Shown in pieces: positions 12,629-26,173 of a stretch of 64,000 bases of DNA; positions within the stretch are counted from its first letter, which is position 1, and every line of letters begins with the position of its first letter. The notes below the pieces were generated by a model, which did no database searches, was not told the origin of the DNA, and saw only the letters and a program-made list of their open reading frames with translations. Origin of the DNA: Calliopsis andreniformis (lineage: Eukaryota > Arthropoda > Insecta > Hymenoptera > Andrenidae); contig NW_027480422.1 of the NCBI RefSeq assembly GCF_051401765.1, forward strand, positions 20,726,001-20,790,000, given 5' to 3'. The position numbers and the translations under genes are program-made.

Positions 12629-15411
12629 CGTCGAATAGTTAGGGCCATAGGAGTCAACGCCAGAAGCATAAAATACGATATAAGTACAACAGTTTTTCCA
12701 CCGTATAAAACGAATTATTGGAACCAGTCTGAAGGTAATGGCCATTTCTACGCTCCGGGCATCCTATGCTTCACTCTAGGGCGTTGGTCCACCAGATCCA
12801 ATAGTTAGGGCCTAAGAAGTCAACGCCAGAAACATAAAGTACAATAAAAATCCAGCAGCTTGTAGATCGTATAACAGGGATAATTGCAACCAGTGTGAAA
12901 GTAGTAGTCATATCTACGTTCCGGGAAACCTAGGTTTCGCTCTTGGGAGTTGCTCCACCACGTCGAATAGTTAGGGCCATAGGAGTCAACGCCAGAAGCA
13001 TAAAATAAAAGAAAATCACAACAGTTTTTCCATCGTATAACAGGAATAATTGCAACCAGTGTGAAAGTGATGGTCATTTCTACGTTCCGGGCAACCTAGG
13101 CTTCACTCTAGGGCGTTGGTCCTCCAGATCCAAAAGTCAGGGCCTAAGAAGCCAACGCCTGAAGCATAAAATACGATATAAGTACAACAGTTTTTCCATC
13201 GTATAAAACGAACAATTGCAACCAGTCTGAAAGTAATGGCCATTTCTACGCTGCGGGCATCCTAGGCTTCACTCTACGGCGTTGGTCCACCATATAAAAA
13301 AGTTAGGGCCTTAGGAATCAACGCCAGAGGCATAAAATACAATATAAATACAACTGTTTTTCCGTTGTATAAAATGAATGATTGCAATCAGTGTGAAAGT
13401 AATGGTCATTTGGACGCCCTGGACTACCTAGGCATCACTCTAGGGCGTTGCTCCACTAGATCGAATAGCTAGGGACTTAGAATTCAACGCCAGAAGCATA
13501 AAATACCATATAAATCCAACAGTTTGTAAATGGTATAACAGGAATAATTGCAACCAGTGTGAAAGTAGTGGTCATTTATACGTCCCGGGCAACCTAGGTT
13601 TCGCTCTGGGGCGTTGCTTCACCACGTCGAATGGTTAGGGCCTTAGAAGTCAACGCCAGAAGCATAAAATACAATATAAATACAACAGTTTTTCCATTGT
13701 ATAAAATGAATAATTGCAAACAGTGTGATAGAAATGGTTTTTTTCTACGTTCCGGGCAACCTAGGCTTCACGCTAGGGCGTTGCTCCACCAGGTCGAATA
13801 ATTAGGGCCTTAGAAAACAAAGCCAGACGCATAAAATACAATAAAAATACAACATCTATTCCATCGTATTAAAGGTATAATTGCAACCAGTGTGAAAGTA
13901 ATGGTCATTTCTGCGTTCCGGGCAACACAGGCTTCACTCTTGGACGTTGCCCCACCATATCGAAAAGTTAGGGCCTAAGAAGTCAACGCCAGAAGCATAA
14001 AATAAAATAAAATAACAACAGTTTTTCCATCGTATAAAAGGTCCAATTGCAACCAGTGTGAAAGTAATGGTCATTTCTACGTTCCGGGTAACATAGGCCT
14101 CAGTCTTGGACGTTGCTCCAAGAGATCGAATTGCTAGGAACTTAGAAGTCAACGCCAGAAGCAAAAAATACAATATAAATGCAATAGTTTTTCCATTGTA
14201 TAAAATGAATAATTGCAAACAGTGTGAAAGTAATGGTCATTTCTACGTTCCGGGCAACCTGGGATTCACTCTAGGGCGTTGCTCGACCAGGTCCAATAGT
14301 TAGGACCTTAGATAATAACGCCAGACGCATAAAGTACAATAAAAATACAACAGCATTTCCATCGTATAAAAGGTATAATTGCAACCAATGTGAAAGTAAT
14401 GGTCACTTCTACGTTCCAGGCAACATAGGCTTCACTCATGGACGTTGCCCCACCAGATCGAAAAATTAGGGCCTAAGAAGTCAACGCCAGAAGCATAAAA
14501 TAAAATAAAACTACAACAGTTTTTCCATCGTATAACAGGAATAATTGCAACCAGTGTGAAGGTGATGGTCATTTCTACGTTCCGGGCAACGTAGGCATCA
14601 CTCTAGGGCGTTGCTCCACCAGATCCAATAGTTAGGGCCCAAGAAGCCGACGCCAGGAGCATCAAATACAAAATAAATACAACAGTTTTTCCATCGTAAA
14701 ACAGGAATAATTGCAATGAGTGTGAGAGTAATTGTCATTTCCACCTTCCGGGAAACTAGGCTTCACTCTAGGGCGTTGCCCAACTACATCGAATAGCTAC
14801 GGCCTTAGAAGTCAACGCCTGAAGCATAAAATACAATATAAATACGACAGCTTTTCCATCGTATAAAAGGTATAATTGCAACCAATGTGAAAGTAATGGT
14901 CACTTCTACGTTCCGGGCAACATAGGCTTCACTCTTGGACGTTGCCCCACCAGATCGAAAGGTTAGGGCCTAAGAAGTCAACGCCAGAAGCATAAAATAA
15001 AATAAAATTACAACAGTTTTTCCATCGTATAACAGGAACAATTGCAAACAGTGTGAAAGTGATGGTCATTTCTACGTTGCGGGCAACCTATTCATCACTC
15101 TAGGGCGTTGGTCCACCAGATCCAATAGTTAGGGCCTAAGAAGCCGACGCCAGGAGCATCAAATACAAAATAAATACAACAGCCTTTCCTTCGTAAAACA
15201 GGAATAATTGCAACCAGTTTGAAAGAAATGGTCATTTCTACGTTCCGGGCAACATAGGCTGCACTCTTGGACGTTGCTCCAAGAGAGCGAATAGCTAGGA
15301 CCTTAGAAGTCAACGCCAGAAGCATAGAATACAATATAAATACAACAGTCTTTCCATTGTATAAAATGAATAATTGCAAACAGTGTGAAAGTAATGGTCA
15401 TTTCTACGTTC
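12629..15411 (+). repeat. 2.8-kb segmental duplicate, copy 1 of 2
   Basis: This ~17-monomer segment recurs at 18108-20890 with a constant offset of 5479 bp (33 monomers plus 1 bp). I saw about a dozen single-base differences across ~2.78 kb, so identity is near 99.5% by eye. Examples are the CATATAAAAAAG / CATATCCAAAAG difference near 13295 and GAGAGCG / GAGATCG near 15285. This is far closer than neighbouring monomers are to each other, so the duplication is recent. Confidence 0.93.
13600..13766 (+). repeat. One-monomer insertion relative to 3.3 kb copy
   Basis: Compared with the related block at 2830-4020, one extra monomer of about 167 bp is present here and again at about 19079-19245. 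It contains the GATAGAAATGGTTTTTTTC variant. A whole-monomer difference in an otherwise collinear block indicates out-of-register exchange or slippage by one repeat. The exact edges are uncertain by tens of bases because they lie in shared sequence. Confidence 0.75.
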
Positions 15412-17458
15412 CGGGCAACCTTGGCTTCACTCTAGGGCGTTGCTCCACCAGGTCGATTAGTTAGGGCCTTTGAAAACGACGCCAGACGCTTAAAATACAA
15501 TAAAATTACAACAGTTTTTCCATCGTATAACAGGAATAATGGCAACCAGTGTGAAAGTGATGGTCATTTCAACGCTCTGGGCTACCTAGGCATCACTGTA
15601 GGGCGTTGCTACACCAGATCGAATAGCTAGGGACTTAGAATTCAACGCCAGAAGCATAAAATACAATAAAAATCCAACAGTTTGTCCATGGTATAAAAGG
15701 AATAATTGCAACCAGTGTGAAAGTAATGGTCATTTCTACGTTCCGGGCAACGTAGTCTTCACTCTTGGACGTTGCCCCACCAGATCGAAAAGTTAGGGCC
15801 TAAGAAGTCAACGCTAGAAACATAAAATAAAATAAAATTGCAACAGTTTTTCCTTCGTATAACAGGTGTAACTGCAACCAGTGAGAAAGTGATGGTCATT
15901 TTTACGTTCCGTGCAACCTAGGCTTCACTCTGGGGCGTTGCTCCACCAGATGCAATAGTTAGGGCCTAAGAAGTCAACGCCAGAAGCATAAAATACAATA
16001 AAAATCCAACAGTTTGTCCATCGTATAAAATGAATAATTGGAAACAGTGTGAAAGTAATGGTCATTTCTACGTTCCGAGCAACCTAGGCTTCACTCTAGG
16101 GCGGTGCTCCACCAGGTCGAATAGTTACGGCCTTTGAAAACAACGCCAGACGCTTAAAATACAATAAAGTTACAACAGTTTTTCCATCGTATAACAGGAA
16201 TAATTGCAACCAGTGTGAAGGTGATGGTCATTTCTACGTTCGGGGCAACCTATTCATCACTCTAGGGCGGTGTTCTACCGGATCCATTAGTTAGGGCCTA
16301 AGAAGCCAACGCCAGGAGCATCAAATACAAAATAAATACAACAGTTTTTCCATCGTAAAACAGGAATAATTGCAACCAGTGTGAAAGAAATGGTCATTTC
16401 TACGTTCCGGGCAACATAGGCTTCACTCTTGGACGTTGCTCCAAGAGATCGAATAGCTAGGACCTTAGAAGTCAACTACAGAAGCATAGAATACAATATA
16501 AATACAACTGTCTTTCCATTGTATAAAATGAATAATTGCAAACAGTGTGAAAGTAATGGTCATTTCTACGTCTCGTGCAACCTAGGCTTCACTCTGGGGC
16601 GTTGCTCCACCAGATCCAATAGTTAGGGCCAAAGAAGTAAACGCCAGAAGCATAAAATAAAATAGAAATACAGCAGTTTTTCCATCGTATAAAACGAATA
16701 ATTGCAACCAGTGTGAAAGTAATGGTCAGTTCTACGTTCCAGGCAACCTAGGTTTCGCTCTAGGGCGTTTCTCCACCACGGCGAATGGTTAGGGCCATAG
16801 AAGTCAACGCCAGAAGCATAAAATACAATATAAATACAACAGTTTTTCCATTGTATAAAATGAATAATTGCAAACAGTGTGAAAGTAATGGTCATTTGTA
16901 CGTTCCGCGCAACCTAGGCTTCACTCTAGGGCGTTGCTCCACCAGGTCGAATAGTTAGGGGCCTTCGAAAACAACGCCAGACGCATAAAATACAATAAAA
17001 ATGCAACAGTTTTATCACCGTATAACAGGAGTAACTGCAACCAGTGTGAAAGTGGTGTTCATTTCTACGTTCCGTGCAACCTAGGCTTCACTCTGGGGCG
17101 TTGCTCCACCAGATCCAATAGCTAGGGCCTAAGAAGCCGACGCCAGGAGCATCAAATACAAAATAAATACAACAGTTTTTCCATCGTAAAACAGGAATAA
17201 TTGCAACCAGTTTGAAAGAAATGGTCATTTCTACGTTCCGGGCAACCTAGGCGTCACTCTAGGGCGTTGCTCCACCAGATCCAATAGTTAGGGCCTAAGA
17301 AGCCGACGCCAGGAGCATCAAATACAAAATAAATACAACAGTTTTTCCATCGTAAAACAGGAATAATTGCAATGACTGTGAAAGTAATGGTCATTTCTAC
17401 GTACCGGGCAACATAGGCTTCACTCTTGGACGTTGCCCCACCAGATCGAAGAGTTAGG
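15412..17458 (+). repeat. Divergent monomers between young duplicates
   Basis: About 12 monomers of mixed left-domain types, including a copy with GTTAGGGGCC (1-bp insertion near 16958) and several with CAACAGTTTTTCCATCGTAAAAC. No inserted element or gene is visible. Confidence 0.75.
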
Positions 17459-18107
17459 GCCTTAGAAGTCAACGCCAGAATCATAAAATACAATATAAAC
17501 GCAACAGTTTTTCCATCGTATAAAAGGTATAATTGCAACCAGTGTAAGAGTAATGGTCATTTCTGCGTTCCGGGCAACATAGGCTTCACTCTAGGGCGGT
17601 GCTCCACCAGATCGAATAGTCAGGGACTTAGAATTCCACGGCAACATGCATAAAATACAGTAAAACTGCAACTGCTTTTCCATCGTATAACAGGAATAAC
17701 TGCAACCAGTTTGAAAGTACTGGTCATTTCTACGTTCCGGCAACGTAGGCTTCACTCCAGGGCGTTGCTCTACCAGATCGAATAGTTAGGGACTTAGAAT
17801 TCAACGCCAGAAGCATAAAATACAACAAAAATGCAACAGTTTTTCCATCGTATAACAGGAATAATTGCAGCCAGTGTGTCAGTAATGTGAATTCCTACGC
17901 TTCGGGCAACCTAGGCTTCACTCTAGGGCGTTGCTCCACCAGATCGAATAGCTAGGACCTTAGAGGTCAACGCCAGAAGCATAGAATACAATATAAATAC
18001 AACAGTCTTTCCATTGAATGAAATGAATAATTGCAAACTGTGTGAAAGTAATGGTCATTTCTACGTTCCGGTCAACCTTGGCTTCACTCTAGGGCGTTGC
18101 TCCACCA
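17459..18107 (+). repeat. Duplicate of 11150-11799
   Basis: Second copy at offset 6309 bp. It ends at a sharp change of partner near 18108, beyond which the sequence follows 12629 onward at offset 5479. The junction therefore skips about 830 bp, five monomers, relative to the source order. Confidence 0.87.
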
Positions 18108-20890
18108 CGTCGAATAGTTAGGGCCATAGGAGTCAACGCCAGAAGCATAAAATACGATATAAGTACAACAGTTTTTCCACCGTATAAAACGAATTATTGG
18201 AACCAGTCTGAAGGTAATGGCCATTTCTACGCTCCGGGCATCCTATGCTTCACTCTAGGGCGTTGGTCCACCAGATCCAATAGTTAGGGCCTAAGAAGTC
18301 AACGCCAGAAACATAAAGTACAATAAAAATCCAGCAGCTTGTAGATCGTATAACAGGGATAATTGCAACCAGTGTGAAAGTAGTAGTCATATCTACGTTC
18401 CGGGAAACCTAGGTTTCGCTCTTGGGAGTTGCTCCACCACGTCGAATAGTTAGGGCCATAGGAGTCAACGCCAGAAGCATAAAATAAAAGAAAATCACAA
18501 CAGTTTTTCCATCGTATAACAGGAATAATTGCAACCAGTGTGAAAGTGATGGTCATTTCTACGTTCCGGGCAACCTAGGCTTCACTCTAGGGCGTTGGTC
18601 CTCCAGATCCAAAAGTCAGGGCCTAAGAAGCCAACGCCTGAAGTATAAAATACGATATAAGTACAACAGTTTTTCCATCGTATAAAACGAACAATTGCAA
18701 CCAGTCTGAAAGTAATGGCCATTTCTACGCTGCGGGCATCCTAGGCTTCACTCTACGGCGTTGGTCCACCATATCCAAAAGTTAGGGCCTTAGGAATCAA
18801 CGCCAGAAGCATAAAATACAATATAAATACAACTGTTTTTCCGTTGTATAAAATGAATGATTGCAATCAGTGTGAAAGTAATGGTCATTTGGACGCCCTG
18901 GACTACCTAGGCATCACTCTAGGGCGTTGCTCCACTAGATCGAATAGCTAGGGACTTAGAATTCAACGCCAGAAGCATAAAATACCATATAAATCCAACA
19001 GTTTGTAAATGGTATAACAGGAATAATTGCAACCAGTGTGAAAGTAGTGGTCATTTATACGTCCCCGGCAACCTAGGTTTCGCTCTGGGGCGTTGCTTCA
19101 CCACGTCGAATGGTTAGGGCCTTAGAAGTCAACGCCAGAAGCATAAAATACAATATAAATACAACAGTTTTTCCATTGTATAAAATGAATAATTGCAAAC
19201 AGTGTGATAGAAATGGTTTTTTTCTACGTTCCGGGCAACCTTGGCTTCACGCTAGGGCGTTGCTCCACCAGGTCGAATAATTAGGGCCTTAGAAAACAAA
19301 GCCAGACGCATAAAATACAATAAAAATACAACATCTATTCCATCGTATTAAAGGTATAATTGCAACCAGTGTGAAAGTAATGGTCATTTCTGCGTTCCGG
19401 GCAACATAGGCTTCACTCTTGGACGTTGTCCCACCATATCGAAAAGTTAGGGCCTAAGAAGTCAACGCCAGAAGCATAAAATAAAATAAAATAACAACAG
19501 TTTTTCCATCGTATAAAAGGTCCAATTGCAACCAGTGTGAAAGTAATGGTCATTTCTACGTTCCGGGTAACATAGGCCTCAGTCTTGGACGTTGCTCCAA
19601 GAGATCGAATTGCTAGGAACTTAGAAGTCAACGCCAGAAGCAAAAAATACAATATAAATGCAATAGTTTTTCCATTGTATAAAATGAATAATTGCAAACA
19701 GTGTGAAAGTAATGGTCATTTCTACGTTCCGGGCAACCTGGGATTCACTCTAGGGCGTTGCTCGACCAGGTCGAATAGTTAGGACCTTAGATAATAACGC
19801 CAGACGCATAAAGTACAATAAAAATACAACAGCATTTCCATCGTATAAAAGGTATAATTGCAACCAATGTGAAAGTAATGGTCACTTCTACGTTCCAGGC
19901 AACATAGGCTTCACTCATGGACGTTGCCCCACCAGATCGAAAAATTAGGGCCTAAGAAGTCAACGCCAGAAGCATAAAATAAAATAAAACTACAACAGTT
20001 TTTCCATCGTATAACAGGAATAATTGCAACCAGTGTGAAGGTGATGGTCATTTCTACGTTCCGGGCAACGTAGGCATCACTCTAGGGCGTTGCTCCACCA
20101 GATCCAATAGTTAGGGCCCAAGAAGCCGACGCCAGGAGCATCAAATACAAAATAAATACAACAGTTTTTCCATTGTAAAACAGGAATAATTGCAATGAGT
20201 GTGAAAGTAATTGTCATTTCCACCTTCCGGGAAACTAGGCTTCACTCTAGGGCGTTGCCCAACTACATCGAATAGCTACGGCCTTAGAAGTCAACGCCTG
20301 AAGCATAAAATACAATATAAATACGACAGCTTTTCCATCGTATAAAAGGTATAATTGCAACCAATGTGAAAGTAATGGTCACTTCTACGTTCCGGGCAAC
20401 ATAGGCTTCACTCTTGGACGTTGCCCCACCAGATCGAAAGGTTAGGGCCTAAGAAGTCAACGCCAGAAGCATAAAATAAAATAAAATTACAACAGTTTTT
20501 CCATCGTATAACAGGAACAATTGCAACCAGTGTGAAAGTGATGGTCATTTCTACGTTGCGGGCAACCTATTCATCACTCTAGGGCGTTGGTCCACCAGAT
20601 CCAATAGTTAGGGCCTAAGAAGCCGACGCCAGGAGCATCAAATACAAAATAAATACAACAGCCTTTCCTTCGTAAAACAGGAATAATTGCAACCAGTTTG
20701 AAAGAAATGGTCATTTCTACGTTCCGGGCAACATAGGCTGCACTCTTGGACGTTGCTCCAAGAGATCGAATAGCTAGGACCTTAGAAGTCAACGCCAGAA
20801 GCATAGAATACAATATAAATACAACAGTCTTTCCATTGTATAAAATGAATAATTGCAAACAGTGTGAAAGTAATGGTCATTTCTACGTTC
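18108..20890 (+). repeat. 2.8-kb segmental duplicate, copy 2 of 2
   Basis: Collinear with 12629-15411. It ends near 20900, where this copy has GGGCGGTGCTCCACCAGATCG and copy 1 has GGGCGTTGCTCCACCAGGTCG. Both copies contain the extra monomer that the 2830-4020 block lacks. Confidence 0.93.
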
Positions 20891-22204
20891 CGGGCAACCT
20901 AGGCTTCACTCTAGGGCGGTGCTCCACCAGATCGAAAAGTTACGGCCTAAGAAGTCAACGCCAGAGGCATAAAATAAAATAAAATTACAACAGTTTTTCC
21001 ATCGTCTAACAGGAATAATTGCAACCAGTGTGAAAGTGATGGTCATTTCTACGTCCGGGGCAACCTATTCATCACTCTAGGGCGTTGGTCTACCAGATCC
21101 AATCGTTAGGGCCTAAGAAGCCAACGCCAGGAGCATCAAATACAATATAAATACAACAGTTTTTCCATCGTATAAAACAAATAATTGCAACCAGTGTGAA
21201 AGTAATGGTCATTTCTACGTTCCAGGAAACCGAGGCTTCACTCTAGGGCGCTGCTCCACCAGGTCGAATAGTTAGGGCCTTTGAAAACAACACCAGACGC
21301 TTAAAATACAATAAAATTACAACAGTTTTTCCATCGTATAAGAGGAATAATTGCAACCAGTGTGAAAGTGATGGTCCTTTCAACGCTCTGGGCTACCTAG
21401 GCATCACTCTAGGGCGTTGCTCCAGCAGATCGAATAGCTAGGACCTTAGAAGTCAACGCCATAAGCATAGAACACAATATAAATACAACAGTCTTTCCGA
21501 TGTATAAAATGAATAACTGCAAACAGTGTGAAAGTAATGGTCATTTCTACGTTCTGGGCATCCTAGGCTTCACTCTAGGGCGTTGCCCAACCAGATCGAA
21601 TAGCTAGGACCTTAGAAGACGAGGCCTGAAACATAAAGTACAGTAAAAATAAAACAGTTTTTCCATCGTATAGCGGGAGTAATTGCAACCAGTGTGAAAG
21701 TGATGGTCATTTCTACGTTCCGGGCATCATAGGCTTCACCCTAGGGCGTTGCTCCAACAGATCCAACAGTTAGGGCCTTAGAAGTCAACGCCCGAAGCAT
21801 AAAATGCAATACAAATACAACAGTTATTCCATCGTATAACAGGAATAATTACAACCAGTGTGAAAGTAATGGGCATTTCTACGTTCCGTGCAAACTAGGC
21901 TCCACTCTATGGCGTGGCGCCACCAGATCGAATTGTTAGGTCCTTAGAAAACAACTCCAGACGCATAAAATACAATAAAAATGCAATAGTTTTTCCATCG
22001 TATAAAACGAATAATTGCAACCAGTGTGAAGGTAATAGTCATTTCTACGTTTCGGGGAACATTGGCTTCACTCTTGGACGTTGCCCCACGAGATCGAATA
22101 ACTAGGACGTTAGATGTCAACGCCAGAAGCATAAAATAGAATAAAAATACAACAGTTTATCCATCGAATAACAGGAATAATTGCAACCACTGTGAAAGAT
22201 ATGG
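20891..22204 (+). repeat. Divergent monomers, middle domain
   Basis: About eight satellite monomers with many private substitutions, such as GGCGTGGCGCCACC near 21911. The part near 21911 is related to 23405 at an offset of 1494 bp (9 monomers). Confidence 0.75.
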
Positions 22205-24210
22205 TCATTTCTACGTTCCGGGCTACCTAGGCATCACTCCAGGGCGTTGCTCCACCACATCGAATAGCTACGGCCTTAGGAGACAACGCCAGATGCATAA
22301 AATACTATATAAATACAACAGCTATTCCATCGTATAAAATGGATAATTGCAACGAGTGTGAATGTAATGACCATTTCTACGTTCTGGGCCTCCTAGACAT
22401 AACTCTGATGCATTGCTCCACCAGATCGAATAGTTAGGGCCTTAGAAGTCAACGCCAGAAGAATAAAATACAATATAAATACAACAGTCTTTCCATCGTA
22501 AAAAATGAATAATTCCAACCAGTGTGAAAGTAATGGTCATTACTACGTTTCGGGAAACATAGGCTTCACTCTAGGGCGTTGCTCCACCACATCGAATAGC
22601 TACGGCCTTAGAAGTCAACGCCAGGAGCATAAAATGCAATATAAATGCAACAGCTTTTCCATCGTATGAAATGAATAATTGCAAACAATTTGAATGTAAC
22701 GGTCATTACTACGTTCCGGGCAACCTAGGCTTCACTCTAGGGCGTTGCTCCATCAGATCGAATAGTTAGGTCCTAAGAAGTCAACGCCAGAAGCATTAAA
22801 TACAATAAAATTGCAACTGTTTTTCCATTGTATAGCATGAACAATTGCAACCAGCGTGAAAGTGATGGTCGTTTCTACGTTCGGGGCAACCAAGGCGTCA
22901 CTCTAGGGCGTTCCTCCACCAGATCCAATAGTTAGGGCCTTAGAAGTCAACGCTCGAAGCATAAAATACAATACAGATACAACAGTTCTTCCAACGTATA
23001 ACAGGAATAATTTCAACCAGTGTGAAAGTAATGGTCTTTTCTATGTTTCGGGCAACATAGGCTTCACTCTTGGACGTTGCCCCACGAGATAGAATAGCTA
23101 GGACCTTAGAAGTCAACGCCAGAAGCATAAAGTACAATAAAAATACAACAGTTTTTCCATCGTATAGCATGAATAATTGCAACCAGTGTAAAACTAATGG
23201 TCATTTCTACGTTTCGGGCAACCTAGGCTTCGCACTAGGGCGTTGCTCCACCCGATCGAGTAGTTAGGGCCTAAGAAGTCAACGCCAGAAGCATAAAATA
23301 CAATATAAAACCAACAGTCTTTCCATCGTATAACAGGAATAATTGCAACCAGAGCGAAGGTGATGGTCATTTCTACGTTCCGGGCAGCCTAGGCTTCACT
23401 CTAGGGCGTGTCGCCACCAGGACGAATAGTTAGGGCCTTAGAAAACAACTCCAGACGCATAAAATACAAAATAAATACAACAGTTTTTCCATCGTATAAC
23501 ATGAATAATTGCAACCAGTGTGGAAGTGATGGTCATTTCTACGTTCCGGGCTACCTAGGCATCACTCCAGGGCGTTGCTCCACCACATCGAATAGCTACG
23601 GCCTTAGGAGACAACGCCAGATGCATAAAATACAATATAAATACAACAGCTATTCCATCGTATAAAATGGATAATTGCAATGAGTGTGAATGTAATGGCC
23701 TTTTCTACGTTCTGGGCATCCTAGACATAACTCTGATGCATTGCTCCACCACATCGAATAGTTAGGGCCTTAGAAGTCAACGCCAGAAGAATAAAATACA
23801 ATATAAATACAACAGTCTTTCCATCGTAAAAAATGAATAATTCCAACCAGTGTGAAAGTAATGGTCATTACTACGTTTCGGGAAACATAGGCTTCACTCT
23901 AGGGCGTTGCTCCACCACATCGAATAGCTACGGCCTTAGAAGTCAACGCCAGGAGCATAAAATGCAATATAAATGCAACAGCTTTTCCATCGTATGAAAT
24001 GAATAATTGCAAACAATTTGAATGTAACGGTCATTACTACGTTCCGGGCAACCTAGGCTTCCCCCTAGGGCGTTGCTCCATCAGTTCGAATAGTTTGGTC
24101 CTAAGAAGTCAACGCCAGAAGCATTAAATACAATAAAATTACAACAGTTTTTCCATCGTATAGCATGAATAATTGCAACCAGCGTGAAAGTGATGGTCAT
24201 TTCTACGTTC
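22205..24210 (+). repeat. Eight-monomer higher-order repeat, 1328 bp
   Basis: The variant CGGGCTACCTAGGCATCACTCC at 22219 recurs exactly 1328 bp (8 x 166) later. Shared rare variants GGAGACAACGCCAGATGC, TAACTCTGATGCATTGCTCC and AATAATTCCAACC follow in order for about 680 bp. The preceding monomers match at 1494 bp instead, so one monomer was gained or lost between the copies. Confidence 0.85.
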
Positions 24211-24429
24211 CGGGCAACCTTGGCTTCACCCTAGGGCGTTGCTCCACCAGATCGAATAGTGAGGGCCTAAGAAGTCAACGCCAGACGCATAAAATACGAT
24301 ATATGTACAACAGTTGTTCCATCGTATAAAACGAATAATTGCAAACAGTGTGGAAGTAATGTTCATTTCTACGTTCCGGGCAACCTAGGCTTCACCCTAG
24401 GGCGTTGTTCCACCAGATCGATAGTGAGG

Positions 24430-25000
24430 GCCTTAGAGGTCAACGCCCGAAACCTAAAATACAATTATAATACAACAGTTTTTCTATCGTATAACGGGTA
24501 TAATTGCAACAAATGAGAAGCTGATGGTCATTTCCACGTTCCGGGCAACCTGGGGTTCACTCTAGGGCGGTGGTCCACCAGATCCAATAGTTAGGGCCTA
24601 AGAAGTAAACGATAGAAGCACCAAATACAAAATAAATAGAACAGTTTTTCCATTGTATAAAACGAATAATTGAAACCAGTGTGAAAGTTATGGTCATTTC
24701 TACTTTCCGGGCACCATAGGCTTCACTCTTGGACGTTACCCCACCAGATCGAATAGCCAGGACCTTAGAAGTCAAAGCCAGAAGCAGAAAATACAATAAA
24801 AATGCAACAGTTTTTCCATCGTATACCAGGAGTAATTGCAACCAGAGTGAAGGTGATGGTCATTTCTACGTTCCGGGCATCCTAGACTTCACTCTAGCGC
24901 GTTGCTCCACCAGGTCAAATAGCTAGGGCCTTAGAAGTCAACACCAGAAGCATAAAATGCAATAAAAATACAACAGTTTTACCATCGTATAGCATGAATA
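24430..25000 (+). repeat. Duplicate of 26587-27157 (offset 2157)
   Basis: The variants AACCTAAAATACAATT, CAACAAATGAGAAG, CGGGCAACCTGGGGTTCAC and AGTCAAAGCCAGAAGCAG are shared in order at an offset of 2157 bp (13 monomers less 1 bp). Similarity decays after about 24850. Confidence 0.82.
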
Positions 25001-25177
25001 ATTGCAACCAGTGTGAAAGTGATGGTTATGTCTACGTTTCAGGCAACCTACGCTCCACTCTAGGGCGTTGCCCCACCAAATCGAATAGCTAGGGCCATAG
25101 AAGTCAACGCCCGAAGCATAAAATACAGTAAAAATAAAACAGTTTTTCCATCGTATAACGGAAATAATTGCAACCAG

Positions 25178-26173
25178 TGTGAAAGTGATGGTCATTTCCA
25201 CTTTCCGGGCAACCTAGGCTTCACTCTAGGGCGTTATCCCAGCATATCCAATAGTCAGGGCCTAAGCAGTCAACGCCAAAAGCACCAAATACAAAATAAA
25301 TACAACAGTTTTTCCATCGTATAAAACGCATAATTGCAACCAGTATGTTAGTAGTGGTCATTTCTACGTTCCGGGCAACCTAGGCTTCTCTCTAGGCCGT
25401 TATTCCACCACATCGGATAGCTTCGGCCTTAGAAGTCAACGCCAGAAGCATAAAATACACTATAAATACAACAGTTTTTCCATTATATAAAACGAATAAT
25501 ATCAACCAGTGTGAAAGTTATGGTCATTGCTACGTTCCGTGCAACCCAGGCTCCACTCTAGGACGTTGCTCCACGAAATCGATTAGCTAGGGCCTTAGAA
25601 GTCAGCGCCCGAAGCGTAAAATATAAAATAAATAGAACAGTTTTTCCATTGTATAAAACGAATAATTGCAACCAGTGTGAAAGTGATGGTCATATCCACT
25701 TTCCGGGAAACCTAGGCTTCACTCTAGGGCGTTATCCCAGCATATCCAATAGTTAGGGCCTAAGGAGTCAACGCCAAAAGCACCAAATACAAAATAAATA
25801 CAACAGTTTTTCCATCGTATAAAACGGATAATTGCAACCAGTATGTTAGTAGTGGTCATTTCTACGTTCCGGGCAACCTAGGCTTCTCTCTAGGCCGTTA
25901 TTCCACCACATCGGATAGCTTCGGCCTTAGAAGTCAACGCCAGAAGCATAAAATACACTATAAATACAACAGTTTTTCCATCATACAAAACGAATAATAT
26001 CAACCAGTGTGAAAGTTATGGTCATTGCTACGTTCCGTGCAACCCAGGCTCCACTCTAGGACGTTGCTCCACCAAATCAGATAGCTAGGGCCTTAGAAGT
26101 CAGCGCCCGAAGCATAACATACAAAATAAATAGAACAGTCTTTCCATTGTATAAAACGAATAATTGCAACCAG
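25178..26173 (+). repeat. Trimeric higher-order repeat, 498 bp x 2
   Basis: Two consecutive copies of a three-monomer unit. CTTTCCGGG lies at 25201 and 25699, an offset of 498 bp = 3 x 166. The diagnostic variants CGTTATCCCAGCATATCC, CCACATCGGATAGCTTCGG and AATATCAACCAGTG each occur once per unit. The two copies differ by only a few bases per monomer, for example TTATATAAAAC versus TCATACAAAAC. This is the shortest clear higher-order unit in the window. Confidence 0.9.
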
